A program made the position numbers and the translations under genes. The notes under the pieces were generated by a model. It saw only the letters and a list, made by a program, of their open reading frames with translations. It did no database searches and had not been told where the DNA came from. From CAZNNH01 sp964574335 (GTDB lineage Bacteria > Acidobacteriota > Vicinamibacteria > Fen-336): 54,831 bases of DNA. Location of the stretch: positions 1 through 54,831 of the forward strand of contig CAZNNH010000023.1 in the NCBI GenBank assembly GCA_964574335.1, given 5' to 3'. Of the stretch, positions 41,752 to 50,194 are shown in pieces. Position 1 is the first letter of the stretch. Each line of letters begins with the position of its first letter.

Positions 41752-41890
41752 GACCGGCAGGCGCACCGGTACGCGCGGGCCGAGGCGGATGGATCGCAGG
41801 TCACGTGGCAACGACGGGCCAGCAGGCGGACGCCGGCGCGTCGGGCCTCGCCCAGGGCGTCGGCGAAGGCCGGATCGACGGTCGGGTCTC
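41752..41890 (-). pseudogene. C-terminal remnant of sfsA with a frameshift
   Basis: Directly after the rfbC stop, the minus strand encodes DPAFADALGEARRAGVRLL and ARRCHVTCDP, which match the conserved C-terminal block of SfsA (in the E. coli protein, DPKYAQLLSEAQQRGVEIL). Near 41790 the match jumps frame and continues as IRLGPRVPVRLPV, the usual end of the protein. No N-terminal part or start codon exists. It is a decayed 3' fragment, and its sharp edge at rfbC marks a rearrangement junction. Confidence 0.6.
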
Positions 41891-42454
41891 TCAGCGGATC
41901 AGCTTGAAGTCGGGCAGTTGCGCGGAGATCTCGGCCAGCCCCGGTGCGGCGGCGTCCTTGGCCGACAGGCTGGGGGCCTCGATCGGCCACTCGATGCCGA
42001 TGGCCGGGTCGTTCCAGGCGATCGTCAGCTCGCACAGCCGGTCATAGAAGTCGGTGCACTTGTACTCGACGCGAACGTTCTCGCTCAGCGCGCAGAAGCC
42101 GTGGGCGAACCCGGGCGGGATGTAGAGCTGGCGGAAGCTCTCGCCCGACAGCACCACCCCCACCCAGCGGGCGAAGGTGGGAGAGCCCCGCCGGATGTCG
42201 ACCGCCACGTCGAACATCTCGCCGTCGACCGCTCGGACCAGCTTTCCCTGGGCGCGCGGTGGGAGCTGGGCGTGCAGGCCGCGTAGCGTCCCCCGCAGCG
42301 AGAAGGAGTGGTTGTCCTGGACGAAGGGCCCCGGGATCCCGTAGGTGGAGTAGCGGCGCTGGTGAAAGGTCTCCAGGAAGAAGCCTCGCTCGTCCCGGTG
42401 CACCTCAGGCTCGATGATCACCACGCCGGGGATCTCGGTGGGCAGGACCTTCAT
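41891..42454 (-). CDS. rfbC: dTDP-4-dehydrorhamnose 3,5-epimerase
   Basis: 187 residues. RmlC motifs are complete: DERGFFLETF, FVQDNHSFSLRGTLRGLHAQ (active-site His), QGKLVRAVDGEMFDVAVD and IPPGFAHGFCAL. Third step of dTDP-L-rhamnose synthesis. Its ATG overlaps the rfbA stop by one base (TGATG). The final enzyme gene, rfbD, is absent; an sfsA fragment follows instead. Confidence 0.97.
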   Translation of the reverse strand: MKVLPTEIPGVVIIEPEVHRDERGFFLETFHQRRYSTYGIPGPFVQDNHSFSLRGTLRGLHAQLPPRAQGKLVRAVDGEMFDVAVDIRRGSPTFARWVGVVLSGESFRQLYIPPGFAHGFCALSENVRVEYKCTDFYDRLCELTIAWNDPAIGIEWPIEAPSLSAKDAAAPGLAEISAQLPDFKLIR

Positions 42455-43326
42455 CAGGAGCCTTCCTCCACCAGACGGAGCAGGTACTGACCGTAGTCGT
42501 TGCCCTTCATCGCCGAGGCCGCTCGCCGCACTTGGTCGCAGTCGATGAAGCCCATCTTGAGCGCGACCTCCTCGAGGCAGGCGATCTTGAGGCCCTGCCT
42601 CTGCTCGATCGCCTGGATGAACGTCGAGGCTTGCAGCAGCGACTCGTGGGTCCCGGTGTCGAGCCAGGCCATGCCGCGGCCGAGCACCTCGACGTGAAGC
42701 TCCCCGCGCTTCATGTAGGCCAGGTTGACGTCGGTGATCTCGAGCTCGCCGCGGGCCGAAGGCAAGAGGCCGGCGGCGATGTCGAGCACCCGGTTGTCGT
42801 AGAAGTAGAGGCCGGTCACGGCGTAGGGGGAGCGCGGCTGGGTCGGCTTCTCGACCAGGCCGACGGCGCGCCCCGAGGCGTCGAGCTCCACCACGCCGTA
42901 GCGCTGCGGATCGCGGACTCGGTAGCCGAAGACGGTGGCGCCCTGCTCCCGGCGGGCCACTCTCTGGAGCTGGTCGGCCAAACCTTCGCCATAAAAGATG
43001 TTGTCGCCGAGGGCCAGCGCCACCCGCTCCCGGCCCACGAACTCGCGGCCGATCACGAAGGCCTGGGCCAGCCCCTCGGGGCGGGCCTGGCTTTCGTAGC
43101 TGATCCGGATGCCCAGCTCCGCGCCGTCGCCCAACAGGCGGCGGAAGCTCTCCTGGTCCTGCGGGGTGGTGATCAACAGGATCTCCCGGATCCCCGCCAG
43201 CATCAGCGTGGAGAGGGGGTAGTACACCATGGGCTTGTCGTAGACCGGGACCAGTTGCTTGCTCACCGCCAGGGTCAACGGGAAAAGGCGCGTCCCCGAG
43301 CCGCCGGCCAGGATGATCCCCTTCAT
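42454..43326 (-). CDS. rfbA: Glucose-1-phosphate thymidylyltransferase
   Basis: 290 residues. Nucleotide-binding start MKGIILAGGSGTRLFPLT, then KPMVYYPLSTLMLAGI, LGDNIFYG and WLDTGTHESLL. It makes dTDP-glucose from dTTP and glucose-1-phosphate, the first step toward dTDP-rhamnose for O-antigen or other surface glycans. The ATG overlaps the rfbB stop by ATGA, so the three rfb genes are translated as a unit in the order B-A-C. Confidence 0.97.
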   Translation of the reverse strand: MKGIILAGGSGTRLFPLTLAVSKQLVPVYDKPMVYYPLSTLMLAGIREILLITTPQDQESFRRLLGDGAELGIRISYESQARPEGLAQAFVIGREFVGRERVALALGDNIFYGEGLADQLQRVARREQGATVFGYRVRDPQRYGVVELDASGRAVGLVEKPTQPRSPYAVTGLYFYDNRVLDIAAGLLPSARGELEITDVNLAYMKRGELHVEVLGRGMAWLDTGTHESLLQASTFIQAIEQRQGLKIACLEEVALKMGFIDCDQVRRAASAMKGNDYGQYLLRLVEEGS

Positions 43327-44417
43327 GAAGCGGCTCCCTGGCCCAGGCCCAGCCGCTGTCGATCGTAGCGGCCGGCCTGGACCGCCTGGCACCACTCCCG
43401 GTGGGCCAGGTACCAGCGCACCGTCTCGCCCAGGCCCTGCTCGAAGTCGTGGCGCGGCCGCCAGCCCAGCTCCCGGCGGATGCGGCTGGCATCGATGGCA
43501 TAGCGCCGGTCGTGGCCGGGACGATCCGGGACCATGGTCACCAGCTCGCGGTAGCCCTTCTTGCCCCGGGCCTGGAGCGCCGGGCTCTCCTTCGCCGGCC
43601 GCTCCCGCTCGAGGGCCGCGCACAGGGCCTCGACCACCTCCAGGTTGGTACGCTCGCTGTCGCCGCCGATGTTGTACTTGCCGCCCGGCTCCCCCCGCTG
43701 GAGCACCTGCAGCACGGCGGCACAGTGGTCCTCGACGAAGAGCCAGTCCCTCACGTTGCCGCCGTCGCCGTAGACCGGGAGCGGCCGGCCCTCGACGGCG
43801 TTCAGGATCATCAGCGGGATCAATTTCTCGGGGTACTGAAACGGGCCGAAGTTGTTCGAGCAGTTGGTGATCAGGGTGGGGAGCCGATAGGTCTCGCAGT
43901 ACGCACGCACCAGGTGGTCGGCGCCGGCCTTGGAGGCGGCATAGGGGGAGTTGGGCGCGTAGGGCGTGGTCTCGGAGAAGCGGCCGGTCTCGCCGAGCGA
44001 GCCGTAGACCTCGTCGGTCGAGACGTGGACGAAGCGGAAGCTCGCCCGCTCCGCCTCGGGCGCCCCGGCCAGGTAGCCGCGCGCGGCCTCGAGCAGCTCG
44101 AAGGTGCCGACCAGGTTGGTCCGGACGAACTCCGCCGGGGCGTCGATCGACCGGTCGACGTGGGTCTCGGCAGCGAAGTTCAGCACCGCGGTGGGGCGGT
44201 GCTCTCGGAACAGGGCCCGAACCGCCTCGCGGTCGGCGATGTCTCCGCGCACGAAGTGGAAGCGGGGATGGTCCTGGGCCTCGGCCAGGCTCTCCAGGTG
44301 GCCGGCGTAGGTGAGCGCGTCCAGCACCACCACCCGATCGTCGGTGTGAAGAAGCGCGTGGTGGACGAAATTGGCCCCGATGAAGCCGGCCCCGCCGGTG
44401 ACGATCAGCGTGCCCAC
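43323..44417 (-). CDS. rfbB: dTDP-glucose 4,6-dehydratase
   Basis: 364 residues. Rossmann start TGGAGFIGANFVHHAL, the DALTYAGHLESL segment, and the YxxxK pair in PYAASKAGADHLVRAY; DEVYGSLGETGRF is the catalytic acidic region. Second step of the dTDP-rhamnose pathway. GTG 44417 gives the family-typical short N-terminus and has GAGG ten bases upstream; GTG 44429 would add four residues. It follows the RsbW-like gene by 13 bp. Confidence 0.96.
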   Translation of the reverse strand: MGTLIVTGGAGFIGANFVHHALLHTDDRVVVLDALTYAGHLESLAEAQDHPRFHFVRGDIADREAVRALFREHRPTAVLNFAAETHVDRSIDAPAEFVRTNLVGTFELLEAARGYLAGAPEAERASFRFVHVSTDEVYGSLGETGRFSETTPYAPNSPYAASKAGADHLVRAYCETYRLPTLITNCSNNFGPFQYPEKLIPLMILNAVEGRPLPVYGDGGNVRDWLFVEDHCAAVLQVLQRGEPGGKYNIGGDSERTNLEVVEALCAALERERPAKESPALQARGKKGYRELVTMVPDRPGHDRRYAIDASRIRRELGWRPRHDFEQGLGETVRWYLAHREWCQAVQAGRYDRQRLGLGQGAAS

Positions 44418-44430
44418 CTGGGTGCCCACC

Positions 44431-44937
44431 TCAGGCCGGCCCCAGGGGGCGACGCTTGCCCATGATCAGCACGTTGACGCCGTCTTCGACGGTGTAGCGG
44501 ACGTCGTCCATCATCTGATGGATCAGGAAAACCCCCCGCCCGCCCTCGGGGATCGAGGCCGGGTCCTTGGGGTCGAACTCGACCACCCGAGGCCGGCTCT
44601 TCTCCGCCGGTATCGGGCAGCCCTCGTCCCGGACCCTCACCTCGAGCCGCTCGGCCAGGAAGGTCACGGTGACGCTGACCGCATGACCGGGCTCGCACGA
44701 GTAGGCGTGCCGCACGCAGTTGCTCACCGCCTCCACCGTGGCCAGCTCCACCTGGTGGCAGTCGTCCGCCGACAGGCCGCTCTCCTCGCACAGCCGGTGG
44801 ATCGCCCACCCCACCAGCGGGACGTTCTCCCGCCGGCTGTCGATGCTGAGGGTGATCTCTCGTGGCTCCACGCCGTGGACTTCTTCGGGTCTCGGGTCGG
44901 GCGCCGGCGACTCGGCCCGGAGCCGACGCCAGGCCAT
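44431..44937 (-). CDS. RsbW/SpoIIAB-like serine kinase or ATP-binding regulator
   Basis: 168 residues from ATG 44937, or 146 from GTG 44871. The GHKL ATPase fold shows an N-box (ATVEAVSNCVRHAY), G1 (VRDEGCPIP) and G2 (EGGRGVFLIHQMMDD). Such proteins are anti-sigma or anti-anti-sigma kinases in partner-switching systems. No sigma factor or STAS partner is adjacent. A TATAGT hexamer ends only two bases before ATG 44937, so transcription should begin inside the frame and the GTG at 44871 (EPREITLSI) may be the true start. The next genes are rfbB-A-C. Confidence 0.85.
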   Translation of the reverse strand: MAWRRLRAESPAPDPRPEEVHGVEPREITLSIDSRRENVPLVGWAIHRLCEESGLSADDCHQVELATVEAVSNCVRHAYSCEPGHAVSVTVTFLAERLEVRVRDEGCPIPAEKSRPRVVEFDPKDPASIPEGGRGVFLIHQMMDDVRYTVEDGVNVLIMGKRRPLGPA

Positions 44938-44939
44938 GG

Positions 44940-44945
44940 ACTATA
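44940..44945 (-). promoter_or_regulatory. -10 element of the RsbW-like gene / rfb operon
   Basis: Minus-strand TATAGT, two bases before ATG 44937. A transcript would start near 44933, past that ATG, which supports the downstream GTG start. Confidence 0.4.
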
Positions 44946-44991
44946 ACCCAGGCCCGGCTCCGGTGCAGCAGAGCCGCCCGGCCCCTCATGC

Positions 44992-44997
44992 TAGACT
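44992..44997 (+). promoter_or_regulatory. -10-like element of purB
   Basis: TAGACT ten bases before ATG 45008, with no Shine-Dalgarno sequence between; expected leader of about four bases. Confidence 0.4.
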
Positions 44998-45007
44998 GCT
45001 GCCGCCC

Positions 45008-46324
45008 ATGATCCCCCGCTACTCGCGCCCGGAGATGGCGCGCATCTGGTCCGACGAGAATCGCTTCGGGGCCTGGCTGCGGGTGGAGATCGCGGCTACC
45101 GAGGTCCTGGCCGAGCGCGGGACCGTCCCCCAGGAAGCCCTCCAGGCGATCCGGGCCCGGGCCCGCTTCGACGTGGCGCGGATCGAGGAGATCGAGCAGG
45201 AGGTCCAGCACGACGTCATCGCCTTCGTCAGCAACGTGGCCGAGAACGTGGGCCCGGAGGGGCGCTGGATCCACTTCGGGCTGACCTCCTCCGACGTCGT
45301 GGACACCGCCCTGTGCCTGCTGATGCGCGATGCCTGCGACCTGATCGAGGCGGACCTCGCCGCGCTTCTCGAGGTGGTCCGGGAGCGGGCCCACGCCTAC
45401 AAGCACGCGCCCATGATCGGCCGTACCCATGGCGTCCACGCCGAGCCGACCACCTTCGGGTTCAAGCTCGCCCTCTGGTACACCGAGCTGGTCCGCGACC
45501 GGGAGCGGCTCTTGCGGGCCCGCGAGGCGGTGGCGGTGGGCAAGCTCTCCGGCGCGGTGGGCACCTTCTCCCACCTGCCGCCCGAGGTCGAGGAGGCGGT
45601 CTGCCAGCGGTTGGACCTGCGTCCGGCGCCCATCTCCTCACAGGTGCTGCAGCGGGACCGCCATGCCGAGCTGCTGACCACGCTGGCGGTGATCGCCGCC
45701 AGCCTCGAGAAGTTCGCTACCGAGATCCGGGCCCTCCAGAAGACCGAGGTCCGCGAGGTGGAGGAGCCCTTCGGGAAGGGGCAGAAGGGCTCCTCGGCGA
45801 TGCCGCACAAGCGTAACCCGGTCGGCTGTGAGCAGGTCTGCGGCCTGGCCCGGCTGGTGCGCGCCCACGCGCTGGCTGCCCTCGAGAACGTGGCTCTCTG
45901 GCACGAGCGCGACATCAGCCACTCGTCGGTCGAGCGGGTCATCATCCCCGACAGCTTCCTGGCCCTCGACCACATGCTGCGGCGCTTCACCCGGATCCTC
46001 GCCGGCCTCCGGGTGGATACCGAGCGGATGCGGCGGAACCTGGACTCGGGCCGCGGGCTGGTCTTCTCGGGGCAGCTCCTGCTCGAGCTGACCGCCCGGG
46101 GAAAGAGGCGCGAGGACGCCTACCGCCTGGTCCAAGGCCACGCCATGCGGGCCTGGCAGGAGGACGGGGACTTCCGGGCGCTGGTGCTCGGCGACCCCGA
46201 GATCCGCGAGGTCCTGACCGAGGCCGAGGTCGACGAGGTCTTCCGCCTCGAGCGGTACCTGACCCACGTCGACGCCATCTTCGACCGGGTCTTCGGGGGG
46301 TCTGGGGTCAGCTCAGGGGGCTGA
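45008..46324 (+). CDS. purB: Adenylosuccinate lyase
   Basis: 438 residues. Fumarase-superfamily signature KGSSAMPHKRNPVGCEQ, plus HFGLTSSDVVDTAL and IGRTHGVHAEPTTFG. It splits SAICAR to AICAR and adenylosuccinate to AMP in the purine pathway. The 3' end overlaps the convergent lepB gene by 17 bp. purF follows 0.8 kb further on, but lepB on the other strand separates the two. Confidence 0.98.
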   Translation: MIPRYSRPEMARIWSDENRFGAWLRVEIAATEVLAERGTVPQEALQAIRARARFDVARIEEIEQEVQHDVIAFVSNVAENVGPEGRWIHFGLTSSDVVDTALCLLMRDACDLIEADLAALLEVVRERAHAYKHAPMIGRTHGVHAEPTTFGFKLALWYTELVRDRERLLRAREAVAVGKLSGAVGTFSHLPPEVEEAVCQRLDLRPAPISSQVLQRDRHAELLTTLAVIAASLEKFATEIRALQKTEVREVEEPFGKGQKGSSAMPHKRNPVGCEQVCGLARLVRAHALAALENVALWHERDISHSSVERVIIPDSFLALDHMLRRFTRILAGLRVDTERMRRNLDSGRGLVFSGQLLLELTARGKRREDAYRLVQGHAMRAWQEDGDFRALVLGDPEIREVLTEAEVDEVFRLERYLTHVDAIFDRVFGGSGVSSGG

Positions 46325-46976
46325 AGAACCGCCCCCAGCGCGGCAGGAGGTGGTGGTCGAGGTCGAAGGAGAGGACCACCGTCGTCACCTCGCCCATGAT
46401 CCGGTCCCGGGTCACGTAGCCGAAGAAGCGGGAGTCGAAGCTGTTGTCCCGGTTGTCCCCCATCACGATGAAGCAGTCGGCCGGGACCGTCACCGGCTCG
46501 AAGGAGGACATCGCGGGGTGCTCCGGCGTGGCCAGGATCAGGTGGCTGCGGCCGTCGATGGTCTCCCGCACCAGGCACTCGTGGTCGGAGCGCGGTGGGC
46601 CGGTGATCTGGTAGCCGGCGGGCTGGCCGTTGATGATCAGCCGATGGTCGCGCATCTCGACCCGGTCGCCGGGGAGCCCGATCACGCGCTTGACCAGGCG
46701 CTTGCCGTCGTGGGGCGAATCGAGCACTACGATGTCACCCCGCTTCGGGGTGGCCCAGACGCCGAGGCGGATCCGCGTGAACGGGACACGCAGGTCGTAG
46801 GCCACCTTGTTGACGAAGACCCGGTCGCCCTCCAGGATCGTCGGCTTCATCGACCCGGTGGGGACGTCGTTCCAGTCGGCGATCGCGGAGCGGAAGGAGA
46901 CCAGCACCAGGAGAACCGCCGCCAGCGGGCGGACCCAGTCGTACCACAGACGTGCCAGGCGGCGCTTCCACAGCAT
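46308..46976 (-). CDS. lepB: Signal peptidase I
   Basis: 222 residues. One N-terminal membrane segment (about 15-32), the catalytic Ser in DVPTGSMKPTILEGD and the Lys base in KRLVKRVIGLPGD, with the late box GDNRDNSFDSRFFG. It removes signal peptides on the periplasmic side of the inner membrane. ATG 46976 follows GAGAGG by seven bases; GTG 46991 is an alternative start. It converges on purB and overlaps its 3' end. Confidence 0.97.
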   Translation of the reverse strand: MLWKRRLARLWYDWVRPLAAVLLVLVSFRSAIADWNDVPTGSMKPTILEGDRVFVNKVAYDLRVPFTRIRLGVWATPKRGDIVVLDSPHDGKRLVKRVIGLPGDRVEMRDHRLIINGQPAGYQITGPPRSDHECLVRETIDGRSHLILATPEHPAMSSFEPVTVPADCFIVMGDNRDNSFDSRFFGYVTRDRIMGEVTTVVLSFDLDHHLLPRWGRFFSPLS

Positions 46977-47098
46977 CCTGAGACCTCTCACGCCAGTCTA
47001 CCTGTCCGGGCGGCCGACAGCCAGCGTCGGGGGATGGCGGGGACGCGCCCCGGGGCGGCCTTGTCAATCCCACCCGGAAGCACCAAACTCTAGGGGCC

Positions 47099-48529
47099 AT
47101 GCCGCGATTCGCAGCCGTCGGCGACGACCATTTCCACGACCAGTGCGCCCTGTTCGGGATCGTGGGGCACCCCGAGGCCGCCAACATCGCCTACCTCGGG
47201 CTGTACGCCCAGCAGCATCGGGGCCAGGAATCGGCCGGCATCGTCGCCAGCGACGGCCAGAGGCTCCGGATGGAGAAGGGGATGGGGCTGGTCGCCGACG
47301 TGTTCGACGACGGCCGCCTGGGCGCGCTGCCGGGGACGCTGGCCATCGGGCACGTTCGCTACTCGACCGCGGGCGACACCGTGGCGGGGAACGCGCAGCC
47401 GATCCTCATCGACTGCCACCGCGGCCCCATCGCGCTGGCCCACAACGGCAACCTGGTCAACGCGGCGATCCTCCGGCGTGAGCTGGAGGCGGCCGGCTCG
47501 ATCTTCCAGTGCACCTCGGACACCGAGGTGATCCTGCACCTGTATGCCCGGAGCCACCGGACCCGCCTGGAGGACGCCATCGCCGCCAGCCTCTCCAAGA
47601 TCACCGGTGCCTTCTCGCTCCTGTTCCTGACCGGGGACAGCATCGTGGCGGCGCGCGATCCGTGGGGGTTCCGGCCGCTGGTGATCGGCCGGCTGGAGGA
47701 CGCCACCATCGTCTGCTCCGAGACCTGCGCCCTCGACCTGATCGACGCCGAGCTCGTCCGTGAGGTGGAGCCGGGCGAGCTGGTGGTGATCGACCGGCGG
47801 GGGATCCGCTCCTTCCACCCCTTCCCCCGTGGGGAGCACCGGCACTGCATCTTCGAGCACGTCTACTTCGCCCGCCCGGACAGCCAGGTCTTTGGCCGCA
47901 ACGTGCTGCGGTCGAGGCTGGAGCTGGGCCGGCAGCTCGCGCGGGAGGCGCCCGCCGGCGCCGACGTGGTGGTCCCGGTGCCCGACAGCGGGATGGGGGC
48001 GGCGCTCGGCTACTCCCAGGAGAGCGGCCTGCCCTTCCAGTGGGGGCTGATCCGCAACCACTACGTGGGCCGGACCTTCATCGAGCCCAAGCAGTCGATC
48101 CGGTCCTTCGGGGTCAAGATCAAGCTGAACCCGGTCGAGAGCGTGCTGACCGGGCAGCGGGTGGTGCTGATCGACGACTCGATCGTTCGTGGAACCACCT
48201 CGCGCAAGATCGTGGGGATGGTGCGCGCCGCCGGCGCCCGCGAGATCCACATGCGGATCAGCAGCCCGCCCACCATCGGCCCCTGCTACTACGGGATCGA
48301 CACCCCGCGCCGCAGCGAGCTGATCGCCGCCACCCAGAGCGTGGAGTCGATCCGCGAGCACATCGGCGCCGACTCGCTCGCGTACCTGTCGCGGGAGGGG
48401 CTGGTCCAGGCGGTGGGCGATCCCGAGGACCGGCGCCACTGCACGGCCTGCTTCACCGGGCGCTATCCGGTCGCCGTGGCCCTCGCGGAGGACTGGCAGA
48501 TGGCGCTGTTCGAAGCCGCTCAACGCTGA
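47099..48529 (+). CDS. purF: Amidophosphoribosyltransferase
   Basis: 476 residues. A short propeptide precedes Cys16, the expected N-terminal nucleophile after processing (HFHDQCALFGIVG). Glutaminase motifs QQHRGQESAGI and AHNGNLVN, the PRPP loop VVLIDDSIVRGTT and late Cys residues of the iron-sulfur type enzyme (GPCYYGIDTP, HCTACFTG) are present. First committed step of purine synthesis. No clear Shine-Dalgarno sequence precedes ATG 47099. A PfkB gene follows after 26 bp. Confidence 0.97.
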   Translation: MPRFAAVGDDHFHDQCALFGIVGHPEAANIAYLGLYAQQHRGQESAGIVASDGQRLRMEKGMGLVADVFDDGRLGALPGTLAIGHVRYSTAGDTVAGNAQPILIDCHRGPIALAHNGNLVNAAILRRELEAAGSIFQCTSDTEVILHLYARSHRTRLEDAIAASLSKITGAFSLLFLTGDSIVAARDPWGFRPLVIGRLEDATIVCSETCALDLIDAELVREVEPGELVVIDRRGIRSFHPFPRGEHRHCIFEHVYFARPDSQVFGRNVLRSRLELGRQLAREAPAGADVVVPVPDSGMGAALGYSQESGLPFQWGLIRNHYVGRTFIEPKQSIRSFGVKIKLNPVESVLTGQRVVLIDDSIVRGTTSRKIVGMVRAAGAREIHMRISSPPTIGPCYYGIDTPRRSELIAATQSVESIREHIGADSLAYLSREGLVQAVGDPEDRRHCTACFTGRYPVAVALAEDWQMALFEAAQR

Positions 48530-48555
48530 GGGCGCCGGCCCGGAGTCCAGATCCG

Positions 48556-49416
48556 ATGCCACGGCTCGTCACCGTCGGCCACGTCACCTGGGACCGACGG
48601 CCGCAGGGCGAGGTCCTGGGAGGGGCGGCGTCCTACGCCGGCCTGGCCGCGCACCGGCTCGGATGGGACGTGGCGGTGCTGACGGCCGCCGGCGCCGATC
48701 TCGACCCGGGCCGGGACCTGCCGGGCCTGTCGGTCTTCGTCACCCCCGCGGCACGAACCACCCGGTTCCAGAACACCTACACGGACGACGGCGCCCGGCG
48801 TCAGGTGGTGACGTCGCGCGCCGAGCCGATCGACCTCTCGGTGCTGCCCGACGAGTGGCGGCGCCCCGAGGCGCTGCTTCTGGGGCCGGTGGTCGGAGAG
48901 GTCCCGCCACGGCTGGCGCTGGCCTTCGAGGCGGAGCTGGTGGGGGCGGCCGGGCAGGGTTGGCTGCGGCAGATCGAGGCGGACGGCGAGGTCTCGGCCG
49001 GGACCTGGACCGATCCCGCGGCCGACCTCGCCGGCGTCCACGCCCTCTTCCTGTCGGAGCACGACCTGTCGGGAGCCCGCCTGGCTGGCGCCGACCTGCT
49101 GCGCTTCGTGCCGATGCTGGCCCTGACCCGCGGCTTCGAGGGCCTGCGGCTCTTCGTCCGGGACGCCGTCCACGAAGTTCCCACCCTGCCTCGCCCCGAG
49201 CTGGACCCGACCGGCGCCGGAGACGTGCTGGCGGCCGCGTTCCTGGTACGCTACTACGAGACCGGCGACCCTCTGGCGGCGGCGGCCTTCGGCGCCTGCG
49301 CCGCCTCGTGCTGCGTCGAGGGCGTGGGGGCGTCGTCGCTGGGGACGCGGGCCGAGGTGGAGCGGCGCCTGCGGCTCCGAGAGCGGCTGCTCGAAGAAGG
49401 GGAGTGGGACGAGTGA
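48556..49416 (+). CDS. PfkB family carbohydrate/nucleoside kinase
   Basis: 286 residues. Ribokinase-fold start GHVTWDRRPQGEVLGGAASY and the ATP/anion-hole signature ELDPTGAGDVLAAAFLVRY. Substrate unknown: a nucleoside, ribose or fructose derivative are all possible. It lies 26 bp after purF and overlaps the next gene by GTGA, so it may be cotranscribed with both. Confidence 0.88.
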   Translation: MPRLVTVGHVTWDRRPQGEVLGGAASYAGLAAHRLGWDVAVLTAAGADLDPGRDLPGLSVFVTPAARTTRFQNTYTDDGARRQVVTSRAEPIDLSVLPDEWRRPEALLLGPVVGEVPPRLALAFEAELVGAAGQGWLRQIEADGEVSAGTWTDPAADLAGVHALFLSEHDLSGARLAGADLLRFVPMLALTRGFEGLRLFVRDAVHEVPTLPRPELDPTGAGDVLAAAFLVRYYETGDPLAAAAFGACAASCCVEGVGASSLGTRAEVERRLRLRERLLEEGEWDE

Positions 49417-50120
49417 GCCGGGTCCTGGTCATCGACTTGGACGAGCCGGTGCGGCGGGACGCCTGCCAGGCGCTGTCGGCGGCGGGCTTCGAGGTGGACT
49501 CGGCCAGCCAGCGGGTCGAGTCGATCGAGAAGATCGCCCGCCAGCGGCCGGACCTGCTGCTGCTCGACCTGCGGGTGACCGGACTCGACGGCTGGGGGCT
49601 GCTGGAGAGGCTGCGTGAGACGCCGAGCGCACCCCTGATCGTGGTGGCGGGTACCGTCGAGGACTTCGCCGACTTCGCCCGCAACGTCAAGGAAGGGGCG
49701 GCCGCCTTCGTCCCCAAGCCGATCGACACCACCCGCATCGCCGCCGCCTGCAGCCGCGCCCTCAGCCACGCCCGAGACGACGCCCGGGTACCCAAGGCGG
49801 TGCGGGAGCGGCGCCAGCAGGAGCGTCGCGCGTTGATGGTGGCGGTGCACGTGGAGACGAACGAGGAGACCGCCGCGATCGGAGAGCTGCGGGACCTGAG
49901 CGCCAGCGGCGCCCAGGTCATCCTGATCCGGCCCTTCGACGAAGGGGTGAAGGTGCGCGTGGCGCTGGACCCGGCGCTGGTCGGCCGATCCCTCGAGTTC
50001 GACGGCAAGGTGCAGTGGCGCAAGGAGCTTCCCACCGGGTTCGCTCACGGGCTCAGCTTCGTGGACCTGCACCCCGACGTCGCCGGCGCGATCCAGCAAC
50101 TGCTCCCGGTCCCCCACTGA
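49413..50120 (+). CDS. Response regulator with PilZ (c-di-GMP-binding) output
   Basis: 235 residues. Receiver domain (1-120; LLLLDLRVTGLDGWGLL with the phosphoacceptor Asp, FVPKPIDTTRI with the Lys) followed by a PilZ domain (about 130-235). The c-di-GMP motifs are both there: RxxxR in RRQQERRALMV and DxSxxG in RDLSASGAQV. It couples phosphorelay input to c-di-GMP output, for example in motility or surface behaviour. GTG overlaps the PfkB stop. No kinase gene is adjacent. Confidence 0.88.
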   Translation: MSRVLVIDLDEPVRRDACQALSAAGFEVDSASQRVESIEKIARQRPDLLLLDLRVTGLDGWGLLERLRETPSAPLIVVAGTVEDFADFARNVKEGAAAFVPKPIDTTRIAAACSRALSHARDDARVPKAVRERRQQERRALMVAVHVETNEETAAIGELRDLSASGAQVILIRPFDEGVKVRVALDPALVGRSLEFDGKVQWRKELPTGFAHGLSFVDLHPDVAGAIQQLLPVPH

Positions 50121-50194
50121 CGCCGAGCGCCCGGCTGGGATACGATCGGGCCCGGGGCCGGCGTGTGGCCCCGAGAGAGGGGAGGGTTCCCGAC

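Noticed and set aside
41442..42035. Larger minus-strand protein spanning the sfsA fragment
   Set aside because: Outside 41752-41890 the frame is antisense to the MBL gene or out of frame with rfbC and shows no SfsA similarity.
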